Of a stretch of DNA of 64,000 bases, positions 56,301 to 64,000 are shown in pieces (the stretch's first letter is position 1; each line of letters opens with the position of its first letter). The notes beneath the pieces were generated by a model that did no database searches, was not told the origin of the DNA, and was given only the letters and a program-made list of their open reading frames with translations. Source of the DNA: Stomorhina lunata. Lineage: Eukaryota; Arthropoda; Insecta; Diptera; Rhiniidae. A program made the translations under genes and the position numbers. The stretch spans positions 36,103,292-36,167,291 of the forward strand of contig OW121740.1 of assembly GCA_933228675.1 (NCBI GenBank), in the 5' to 3' direction.

Positions 56301-56860
56301 AATCGCGTACTAATAAGGCAAAATCTGCATTCGTTATTCTCCGAGCTATTTGGAAATCTCGACAAATATCAACAACAACTAAGCTACAAATTTATAACTC
56401 GAATGTCAAGTCCATCTTGTATAACGATTGCTAAACTTGGCAACACACAAATGCCATCGATAAGCGCCTACAAACTTTTGCAAACAAATGCTTGCGGCAA
56501 ATCCTTAATATATGGTGGCCAAATCGCATAAGAAATGAAGATCTACTAAACGCTACAAACCAAAACCCTCCTTCTATAGAGGTATGTCAACGGAAATGGC
56601 GATGGATAGGCCACACACTTCGAAGGCCAAATACCAACATTGCTCGACAAGCGCTTCGTTGGAATCCACAAGGAAGCGGCCGTCGTATTGTTGCACCTGC
56701 TAGAGCGTGGAGAAGGTCAATTGACGCGGAGTTACAAGCAGCAAACTATTCATGGAATGATGTATGCCTAACATCTCACCATAGAGTTCGATATAAAAGG
56801 ATAGTTAAGGCCCTATGCTCCACTAGGAGCCAAGGATTACAGAAGAATAGTTCAAAACTT
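53376..56860 (+). mobile_element. RTE-like LINE, nearly full-length but inactive copy
   Basis: The 5' UTR (53376-53700) opens GGTTCCCTGCTAACAGG. The reading frame starts MDRTTLQN at 53701. The endonuclease begins with ATWNVRTL (53899); the usual QEARWTG reads QKARWTG here, so the catalytic glutamate is lost, and a stop follows at 54049. Further pieces are GDPNVKVG (54319) and the C-terminal endonuclease (54540-54690, broken). The reverse transcriptase shows APGNDNISAEML (55396), IPKKGDPKDFNNNRC, MKAFDSVNR (55760), TTGVRQGC (55916) and YADD (56051-56062). The C-terminus has RWRWIGHTLRRP (56600) and WNPQGSGRR. The 3' end is CAAGGATTACAGAAGAA. At least five frame breaks and a 40-bp insertion (54436-54475) make it inactive. 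The C-terminal signature points me to RTE or a close relative. Confidence 0.88.
54424..54487 (+). mobile_element. 40-bp LINE 3'-end insertion with 12-bp target duplication
   Basis: TGCTGTGAAAGG occurs at 54424-54435 and again at 54476-54487. Between the copies lie 40 bases, TCCTATGCTCCACTAGGAGT plus CAAGGATAACAGAAGAAGAA, which are exactly the 3' terminus and (GAA)n tail of this LINE family. The copy at 46075-46100 shows the uninterrupted site (TGCTGTGAAGGGAAAC). This is an extremely 5'-truncated insertion of the family into another member. Confidence 0.85.
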
Positions 56861-58195
56861 AGACTTAACCCATCTTTTACTTCTAAACTAATAAATATTT
56901 CAGTTCCCGTTCAAATTTATTGAGCAAGACTGTGCTCCACTACTGACTCAATCCATGCAAGAACCACAATAACAAAAGCAACAACAACTATAAAAATTAT
57001 AGCAAATGCAATAGCATATAAAAGCTCTCCTACACTTAATTCTTCTTTTTTTTTCTTATAATTTTTTATAAAAATTCTTTTTATTTCATGTATTTTTTCT
57101 TGCAATATTTTCAATACTGAAAAAGTGAAAAAAAAAACGAAAGAATAGACGGAAATGAAGAAAGACGAAATAAATTTTTTATTTGGTTTGAAATGCACGT
57201 ATTTGTGTGAGTGTTTGTGTATGAATAAGTATATCACTGTCAACTAACAACAGTTAGTAGGATTTTAGTTTTATAGCCAGCCAAGAAGCATCGCGCCGCG
57301 TCAACATTTTCATGCAAGACCAAACATTCCAACAAAAACAAAAAGCTGTTAGGGTTTGGTTTCCGTTTCCTGCAGTTTCGTTTTCGTTGTTCGTGATGTT
57401 GTTATTCTTTTCATGGACTCTTTTACAAGTTTTTTCTTTTTTTTTTTTTGCAAATATTCTATAAATGTCTTATATTTAGTAGATGTCCGTTATTTATACA
57501 ATATTATTTTGGGCAGACAGATCTGTATAGAAATATAGAGGCAGTGATGTTTAAAAGTTTAGAAATCATATTGATATTTAGGCATATGTTATGTGTTGGT
57601 TCTTAGATTAGTCTGATATAAAAAAATATTTCTTTACGCTTCTAAATACTTGCGCACTACTGTACCTCACTGCTTTTTTATTATAGTTATTATTCTTTAA
57701 ACATTGCACATACTATAACTACTTATACACTGAATGTATGTGTGAGTGTGTGTAACATACATCATTTGTTTCCTCACCTACAACTTAGTTTCGTTGCCAC
57801 TAAACTTGCAGCAAAAAATGCAACAGACGAAAAACCGGAAATTGGCACATGACCAAAACGTTCTCATAATACTCATACATTATAACTACTACCATATACA
57901 TACTAATACATACATATGTATACACTATATAGTATAATACATATTTCAGTCTTACCCCAAAGCTGTCCATAAAACTATAACATTTCTTATACTCACACCA
58001 ATCTATACAGTATATCAAGATTTAAAATGCAACGATAAAAAAATAACTGAATTTTTGTGTGGAATTTTATTGGTGTGGGAGTTCCAGTCAAAGTGAGAAT
58101 GAAAAGTACTTACTTTATTAGTCATAACTGTAGTATGAGGGAATCTTAAAACCAGTCTATACTAGTTATGAATTCACGCTATAGTTTCTAAACTT
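56861..58195. other. Non-repetitive AT-rich stretch
   Basis: No convincing gene. The minus-strand frame at 56917-57243 (108 codons) ends in a very hydrophobic stretch (LLYAIAFAIIFIVVVAFVIV) that would be a membrane helix if translated. It comes from an AT- and AAC-rich region, and I have no family match. The rest holds short T runs and a (GT)n run near 57738. Confidence 0.5.
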
Positions 58196-59492
58196 AGACT
58201 GCAGACTTCTTCTTCTTCTGTTATCCCTGACTCCCAGTGGAGCATAGGGCCTCAACCATTCTTCTATATCAAACTCTATTGCGAGATGTTAGGCATACAT
58301 CATTCCATGAATAGTTTGCTGCTTGTAACTCCACATCAATTGACCTTCTCCACGTTCTAGCAGGTGCACCAACACGACGCACGCTTCCTTGTGGATTCCA
58401 ACGAAGCGCTTGTCGAGCAATGTTGGTATTTGGCCTTCGAAGTATGACATTTCGTTGACATACCTCTATAGAAGCCTCATTTCCTATGCGGTTCTGCCTC
58501 CATAAATATATTAAGGGTTTGCCGCAAGCATTTGTTTGCAAAAGTTTGTAGGCACTTATCGATGGCATTTGTGTGTTTCCAAGTTTCGCAACCGTAATAC
58601 AAGATGGACTTGACATTCGAGTTATATATTCGTAACTTAGTTGTTGTTGGTATTTGACGAGATTTTCAAAAAGCTCGGAGAATGCCGAATGCAGATTTTG
58701 ACTTATTAGTTAATTCGCTATTCAATATCTTCTTCGGCGCCACCTGTTGTAGATAATAAAATTCCAAGATAATTAAAGGTACCTAAACATCCAATAACCT
58801 CGTTATCCACATTGATGTGTGTCGGCGGGTTTGTGCCATAGCCTCCAGGCATCATCTTTATCTTGGACATATTGATTTCCAGCCCAACTGCCCGAGATTA
58901 AACAGTAATAGCGCTAGTGTTTTCTTAAAGGTGACCTGAGCTTTGGCTTAGAAGACATAGTCCTCGAGTTGTTTAAAGGGTGTCCATTGAATACCGCGTC
59001 TACTATTCAAAGCCGTGCACATTATGTTGTCGATGACGAGAATAATATGTATAGGTTACAGGATACATCCTTGCCTTACTCCAGTAGTGACTTCGAACGG
59101 ATTTGACAAATTTACCCTTGTTTAGGACTCGACATTTAAAATCCACGTACATTGCATAAATTAAGTTCAGAATTTTCGTTGACATGTTACGGTTTTCTAA
59201 AACTCTTCATAGGTAGCTCCTATTGACATTGTCGAAGGCCTTCATAAAGTCGATAAAAGCTAGCAAATTAATTCATTACATTGCTCCGGTACTATTCTTA
59301 ATGTGTTGATTAGATCAATCAACACATTATCGATTCTCGATTCTCTCGGAACCCTAACTGATTTTCGCGGAGTTTTTCGGAAACTGCGTCAGACGTTCTA
59401 TTCAAAATTACTCGACTTAGTACTTTGCTCGGTATTGGAAGAAGTCTTATACCCCTGTAGTTATTGCAGTCTTTGGAGTCGCCTTTTTTTCT
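58196..59492 (-). mobile_element. RTE-like LINE, 3' half, 5'-truncated
   Basis: On the minus strand it begins at the reverse-transcriptase motif KKGDSKDCNNYRGIRLLPIP (59490) and runs through SRVILNRTSDAVSE, MKAFDN (59250), palm remnants, the STHINVDNE and TFNYLG region, ARQALRWNPQGS and ANYSWNDVCLTSRNRV to the 3' end and a (GAA)n tail (58207-58219 as TTC on the plus strand). Several stops and deletions break the frame; the YADD core is damaged (near 58950). Confidence 0.82.
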
Positions 59493-60431
59493 GTTATCCT
59501 TGATTCCCAGTGGAGCATATTGCCTCAACCATTCTTTTATATCGAACTCTATTGCGAGATTTTAGGCATACATAATTCCATGAATAGTTTGCTGCTTGTA
59601 ACTCCGCATCAATTGACCTTCTTCACGTTCTAGCAGGTGCACCAACACGACGGCCGCTTCCTTGTGGATTCCAACGAAGCGCTTGTCGAGCAATGTTGGT
59701 ATTTAACCTTCGAAGTTTGGCCTGTCCACCGCTATTTCTGTTGACATGCCTCTATAGAAGCAGGGATTTGGTTTGAAGCGTTAAGTAGATCTTCATTTTT
59801 TATGCGGTTCGACCACTATATATTAAGGATTTGTCGGAAGCATTTGTTTGCAAAGGTTTGTAGGTGCTTATCGATGGCATTTGTGCGTTTCCAAGTTTCC
59901 CAACCATAACAAAAGATGGACTTGACATTAGAGTTATATATTCGTAACTTAGTTGTTGTTGGTATTTGCCGTGATTTCCAAATAGCTCGAAGAATGCCGA
60001 ATGCAGATTTTGCCTTATTAGTACGCGATTAAATATCTTTGTCGGCGCCACCTTTTGTAGATACCAAACTACCAAGATAATTAAAGATACCAAAACATCA
60101 AATAACCTCGTTATCCACATTGATGTGTGTCGACGGGTTTGCGCCATAGCCTCCAGGCATAATCTTTGTCTTGGAAATATTGATTTCCAGTCCGAGATTC
60201 AACAGTAATACCGCTAGTGTTTTCTTGAAGGTGATGACATACGTCATCAGCATATTCCAAGTCCTCAAGTTGTTTAAATGGTGTCCATTGGATACCACGT
60301 CTACCATTCAGTGTCGTGAGCATTATATTGTCGACATCCTTGTCTTACTCCAGCGGTAACTTCGAATGGATTAGACAATTTACCTTTATGTAGAACCCGG
60401 CATTTAAAGTCCACGAACATTGCCCCAATTA
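59493..60431 (-). mobile_element. RTE-like LINE, second minus-strand 3' part
   Basis: It starts in the palm (MYVDFKCRVLHK-type, about 60425), includes TAGVRQGC and YADDVC regions (about 60345 and 60240) with a deletion of about 40 codons at 60335, and continues through RQALRWNPQGSGRR to a 3' end with CTGGGAATCAAGGATAACAG (about 59493-59512 as the complement). Its tail is fused directly to the start of the next copy (59492) through an A run. Confidence 0.8.
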
Positions 60432-60890
60432 AGTGAGTAATGTTGAATATAACGTCTAACGCAGTTCCGAAACACTCCGCGAAAATCAGTTTGGGTTCCG
60501 AGAGAATCGATCTTGTGTTGATCTAATCAACACAATAAGAAGAATAAGAATAGTACTGGAGCAATGTAATGAATTCCGCAATCCAATTTACCCAGCTTTT
60601 ATGGACTTTATGAAGGTCTTCGACAGTGTCAATAGGAGCTATCTATGGAGAGTTTTAGAAAACCGTAACATCTAAAACTCTCCATAGATAGCTCCTATTG
60701 ACACTGTCGAAGACCTTCATAAAGTCGATAAAAGCTAGGTAAATGGGATTGCGGAATTCATTAAATTGCTCCAGTACTATTCTTATTGTGTTGATTAGAT
60801 CAACACAAGATTGATTTTCTCGGAATCCAAACTGATTTTCGCGGAGTGTTTCGGAAACTGCGTTAGACGTTATATTCAAAATTACTCACT
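60432..60890. repeat. Near-perfect palindrome of LINE reverse-transcriptase sequence
   Basis: The left arm (60432-60657) and right arm (60673-60890) are inverted copies separated by 15 bp. Both arms encode SETLRENQFGFRENQSCV and YLAFIDFMKVFDSVNRSY of the RTE-like LINE, on the plus strand at the left and on the minus strand at the right. The main difference is a 6-bp-scale insertion (AATAAGAAG near 60535). Such a long, young palindrome is either an inverted duplication made during retrotransposition or repair, or an assembly error. Confidence 0.88.
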
Positions 60891-60892
60891 AT

Positions 60893-61050
60893 CGAAGTTT
60901 CGGATGTCCTCTTCTTGCTGGAGTATTTTCATCCATACGCTTGACATGTCCTTGCCAACGCAGCCTTTCATTCTTAGTCTTGATAAATTAACCCGAGAGT
61001 TGAGTTGTTGGAAGAGTAAGAGTTCGTCAGTCACTCTTTTTGCATTGCTG
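60893..61050 (-). mobile_element. C-terminal fragment of another LINE
   Basis: On the minus strand NERLRWQGHVKRMDENTPAR (about 60915-60980) can be read, the after-RT signature of a LINE group related to but distinct from the RTE-like family here (whose version is RWRWIGHTLRRP). It is broken at both ends. Confidence 0.65.
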
Positions 61051-61195
61051 TGATTCTTTCACGAAAAGTTTTGTTGGATTAAGCTCGTCTTGATATACCC
61101 AAACGGTCGATTGCTGTTTTATTATCTGCTCATTAGTATATATCCATGATTCGCCACCTTTTAAGATTTTAAACTCGTTTTTTAAAGCACAATGG
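61050..61195 (-). pseudogene. Mariner transposase fragment
   Basis: On the minus strand GGESWIYTNEQIIKQQSTVW and YQDELNPTK (about 61075-61165) match the region around the first catalytic residue of classical mariner transposases (pattern GDESWI...KQQS..W). The catalytic aspartate is glycine here (GGC codon). Only about 45 codons remain. It is unrelated to the transposase at 42626 beyond the superfamily. Confidence 0.7.
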
Positions 61196-61261
61196 TCTAA
61201 TGAGAATGAGTGCGCTTTTGCAATGACTCGTACTTTTACGAATGATTTGCACTTTGAAAAT

Positions 61262-61345
61262 GACTTTGTGAACTGCCTTGGTATAGCAGGTAGGTCATCC
61301 GCTTAGCATACCAAAGGTCCCAAGTTCGATTCCCGGCAAGACCCA
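61262..61345 (+). repeat. tRNA-like sequence (pseudo-tRNA or SINE head)
   Basis: TTGGTATAGCAGGTAGG resembles an A box (61278-61294) and AGTTCGATTCC a B box (61323-61333), with the normal tRNA spacing. I could not pair a proper anticodon stem or acceptor stem, so it is not scored as a working tRNA. An A- and T-rich stretch follows (61346-61375). Confidence 0.45.
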
Positions 61346-62422
61346 CTTGATATAAATAATAAAATTTTTTAAAAAAGCGGTTCAATCCATTACTCAGCTA
61401 GCGACTGGTTATTGAGTATTAGACTATGTAAAACTTGTCTAACTAATGCATTTGCCATTCAGAGAATGAGTTAAAACGTAGGTCCCAATGAGTCTAAAAA
61501 TAGAATCGGATACAGCTCCATGTCTGAGAGAAGTACCCCTTATTCCAATTGGAATGTCGTGGGAATTATATATGTATGTACTTTGACTATGACATGCACT
61601 TTGACAAAGCTTTGCACTTTGAAAATGACTTGCAATATGGCTATGAAAATAGCACTTGTAGGACTTACAAGACACACAATCTTTTCAAAATTGTCTTTTG
61701 TTAGTGGGCTCTGATAAAAACATAAATCAGCATGTGAAGTTTGTAAGACAAGTGACCCATATTTGACCCCAGTTCTCATGTTATATCTAATACATTTATC
61801 CAATATACACAAATAAACCTCGAGTAATCGCCCTTGTGATAAGAAAAATAACAAAGGTATCGAATAGTCAGGATTTACCATCTATAGCACTTTGTAGCTT
61901 GTGCTCCAATTTCCTCACATTTTTTGCCTTTGCAAATTGAGAAGTGAATAAAATAGTGGATGTTACAAGTTCGTCGTAGTCCATTTTAGTAGTTTTTGTT
62001 GTTTGCATATTAAAATTATTATTACAAGTTTGTTTGTTTATTTGGCTGGGCTGTTTGTCTCCACTCCCCCTATGTACTCGTAAGTGCTTTATGTATGACC
62101 GAATAAGTTGTAGTACTTCTGTGGCTGAAACTTGTATAAAATGCATTTTACAAATAAATTTGTAACAACAAGAAAACACGAAGAAAAAATATAAAATTAA
62201 AAAAGAAATGTTATATTGTCATCATGACATTAGAAATTATATCATCTTTGGAATTTGTAGACATTCAATTTCAATAAGATGACGTTTAAATTTTATCAAT
62301 TTAAATTTTGAAATATGTGAAGTGTAACGATATTTTTTTATTGCAAGTGAGAGTAGATTTAAATTTACATTCTATTTAGTTTTGGTAATTTAAGGATAGT
62401 TTTAGACATTATTCAATACTTA
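61346..62422. other. Unassigned DNA
   Basis: About 1.1 kb without a recognised gene. The minus-strand frame at 61868-62179 and the frames around 61440-61880 have no domain I know. The words CTTTGACTATGACATG and CTTTGAAAATGACTT form a short imperfect repeat at 61575-61635 and at 61255. Confidence 0.45.
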
Positions 62423-62424
62423 TA

Positions 62425-62980
62425 CAGGGTGGCCCAAAAGTCGCGAACGGATTTGAAAAATTAATAACTTCTCGAATTTAACTATTATTATTATTTTTCT
62501 TTTAAGAACTTGTAAAATCAATCTGGGAGATTAATTATGAAAGGTTACCACGTTATCCAGCGAACCAAAATCATAGAACTTTATTTTGAACATCATCAAC
62601 GATCAATAATTCAAACTCAACGAGCCTATCGTCGTCATTTTAATGTGCGGAATTCACCATCCGAAACAATGATTCGACGCTTAGTGACACGTTTTCAGGA
62701 ACAAGGCTCAGTGAGGAATCTTCCACGAAGCGGAAGACCACATTCTGTTATTAGTAAAGCAAATATTCAACGCGTTCTGGAGAGTGTTGAGGAGAATCCT
62801 GAAACATCAACTCGAAGGCGCTCTGCTGAGGTCGGCGGTTTTTACGCAAAATATTAAAGGGAATTTTACATCTTTTCACATACAAGGTGCAGTTAGTGCA
62901 AGAACTAAAGCCATGAGATTCCCAAGAACGATTAATTTATACAGTTTGCTTTCCCCCCTTCGGCCTTTTTGGGCCACCCT
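62425..62980 (+). mobile_element. Deletion derivative of a mariner/Tc1-type transposon
   Basis: The left end CAGGGTGGCCCAAAA and the right end TTTTGGGCCACCCTG are perfect 15-bp inverted repeats, each flanked by the dinucleotide TA (62423-62424 and 62981-62982), the target duplication of this superfamily. Inside is the 5' part of a transposase gene (from 62537); after about 62910 the rest of the gene is missing and the 3' end follows. At 556 bp it is an internally deleted, non-autonomous copy with intact ends. Confidence 0.85.
62537..62914 (+). pseudogene. Transposase DNA-binding part, C-terminally deleted
   Basis: The frame starts at ATG 62537 and gives 106 residues. It carries the paired helix-turn-helix domain of mariner/Tc1 transposases: TKIIELYFEHHQRS, then RNSPSETMIRRLVTRFQEQG, SVRNLPRSGRPHS (the GRP-type linker) and the start of the second helix-turn-helix. 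A one-base frameshift near 62835 breaks it; in the next frame LRKILKGILHLFTYKVQLVQ and ELKP continue to a stop at 62912-62914. The catalytic domain is absent. The sequence is related to, but not the same family as, the frame at 42626-43594. The protein could in principle still bind element ends. Confidence 0.8.
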
Positions 62981-63140
62981 GTACATATCATTTTGAATGT
63001 ATATTCGTTTAAGTGTATTTTTCTTTTTTTTATTAAACGCTCCCTAAAATATGCAATGAAATATAATAAGAAGATTAAAATGTTAATTACACTTAACTCT
63101 TTTTTACACGTTGACACGTTCCTTAAAAAAGCGAGCAAAT

Positions 63141-63212
63141 AATATATCTTTGGCTTGGTATTAAAAGCGCCAATGTCAAAAAATATAGTTTTAAGAAAAT
63201 TTGATATAAAGT
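63141..63212 (+). mobile_element. Fragment of the 31.6-kb MITE family
   Basis: TTTGGCTTGGTATTAAAAGC and GCCAATGTCAAAAAATA match the left end of 31615-31872, and the next 30 bases also follow it. The element is cut at about 63212, where LINE sequence begins. Confidence 0.6.
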
Positions 63213-63507
63213 CCACGTATATTGCCCGAATTAAGTTCAGAATTTTCGTTAGCATGTTACGGTTTTCTACAATTCTCCATAGATAGCTCCTATTGACACT
63301 GTCGAAGGCCTTCATAAAGTCGATAAACGCTAGGTTAATGGGGGTGCGGAATTCATTACATTGCTCCAGTACTATTCTTATTGTGTTGATTAGATCAACA
63401 CAAGATCGATTCTCTCGGAACCCAATCTGGTTTTCGCGGAGTGTTTCTGAAACTGCGTCAGACGTTATATTCAAAATTACTCGACTTAGTATTTTTCTCG
63501 GTATCTA
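63205..63507 (-). mobile_element. RTE-like LINE, reverse-transcriptase fragment (inverted part)
   Basis: On the minus strand it encodes SDAVSETLRENQIGFRENRS then CVDLINTIRIVLEQCNEFRT and FIDFMKAFDSVNRSYLWRI up to IYVDF, with almost no damage. It is the part just upstream of the plus-strand piece at 63508, so the two halves lie head to head. Confidence 0.82.
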
Positions 63508-63677
63508 ATGAACACCGTTTAAACAACTCGAAGACTTGGAATACGCTGATGACGTATGTCTTCTAAGCCAAAGCTCAGGTCACCATAAAGAAAACACTAG
63601 CGCTATTACTGTTAAATCTTGGGCAGCTGGTCTGGAAATCAATATTTTCAAGACAAAGCTTATGCCTGGAGACTATG
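63508..63677 (+). mobile_element. RTE-like LINE, YADD-containing fragment
   Basis: On the plus strand QLEDLEYADDVCLLSQSS, NTSAITVKSWAAGLEIN and KTKLMPGDY are read in one frame, including the catalytic YADD (63537-63548). It stops at 63677, where the hairpin-ended element begins. Confidence 0.82.
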
Positions 63678-64000
63678 TAAACCTTACAATCAAAGGTCGC
63701 AATTCTAAAGATAATTCAATGAAATTTGGCACAGATCATTTCTTTGATAATGGGACCATGGCTATTGAAATTCGTCAAAATCGGTCCATTATTTATGGTA
63801 CCTCCCATAGGTCACACTTCCCGGAATTGATATTTTGGCCACAAATATCAATATTTTTTATGAAATTTGAAACACATATTGCTTATGTAAACTAAAACCG
63901 CTGTGCCAAATTTCGTTGAAATCGGTCAACATTTGACCATAGCTCCTAAACAAATTCTTCTTTAAAAACGCACTAAATGAGACAAAAATCATTAAAACGC
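63678..64000 (+). mobile_element. Hairpin-ended interspersed element, cut by the window edge
   Basis: The sequence matches 20040-20390 in inverse orientation: AATGGGACCATGGCTATTGA, GGTACCTCCCATAGGTC, CTTCCCGGAATTGATATTT, ACCATAGCTCCTAAACAAAT. It continues beyond the window. Confidence 0.7.

Noticed and set aside
56917..57243. 108-codon minus-strand frame with a hydrophobic helix-like tail
   Set aside because: It comes from AT-rich low-complexity DNA, with no family match and no supporting context. A real membrane microprotein cannot be excluded without RNA data.
61262..61345. Functional tRNA gene
   Set aside because: A- and B-box-like motifs are present, but no acceptor or anticodon stem could be paired, so it is listed only as tRNA-like.
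61868..62179. 103-codon minus-strand frame
   Set aside because: No recognisable domain. The MDYDEL part looked at first like a transposase start, but I could not support it.

Overview
The window looks like a heterochromatin-like or intron/intergenic stretch of a higher-fly genome (cyclorrhaphous Diptera; a blowfly or house-fly relative is my guess). The reasons are a very AT-rich base composition, several non-LTR retrotransposon types usual in flies, copies of an interspersed element with a hairpin start and a GTCCGTCTGTC core that I associate with muscoid flies, and a dead copy of the proteasome gene Rpn1. I find no intact host protein gene, no rRNA and no functional tRNA. Almost every long reading frame belongs to a transposon or to a simple repeat.

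Left part (1-12 kb): an AT-rich 31-bp minisatellite (1-1735), then an 11-bp satellite in two blocks of opposite orientation (3160-4732 and 5891-9250) around a 1.16-kb non-repetitive spacer, then a second, diverged AT minisatellite (10.6-11.9 kb). Middle (12-31 kb): three copies of one non-autonomous rolling-circle (Helitron-like) element at 12740, 18027 and 23828, plus an old inverted fourth copy near 27.4-29.5 kb. Between them lie MITE-like elements with terminal inverted repeats, a poly(A)-ended SINE-like repeat, the Rpn1 pseudogene (16130-16785), hairpin-ended interspersed elements, tandem segmental duplications and a foldback of about 680 bp (30310-30995).

31-53 kb: further AT minisatellite arrays (31.0, 33.3-36.8, 38.3-40.8, 50.4-52.5 kb). 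All have about 30-31-bp units made of two A-tract/T-tract half-units, but each array has its own consensus. A mariner/Tc1-type transposase frame (42626-43594) keeps its three catalytic aspartates but has lost its N-terminus. A solo LTR (43856-44424) has a 4-bp target duplication. A nest of LINE fragments follows (44.5-48.5 kb).

53-64 kb: a nearly full-length but broken RTE-like LINE (53376-56860) and many pieces of the same family on both strands, including a 40-bp 3'-end insertion with a perfect 12-bp target duplication, a palindrome with arms of about 220 bp, and a head-to-head inversion. A 556-bp deletion derivative of a mariner/Tc1-type transposon keeps only the DNA-binding part of its transposase (62425-62980). 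The last 316 bases are another copy of the hairpin-ended element.

Nothing works together as a gene system here. The most unusual feature is the repeat architecture: the opposed 11-bp satellite blocks and the six locally homogenised AT minisatellites. Family names come from reading motifs by eye; no database search was run.
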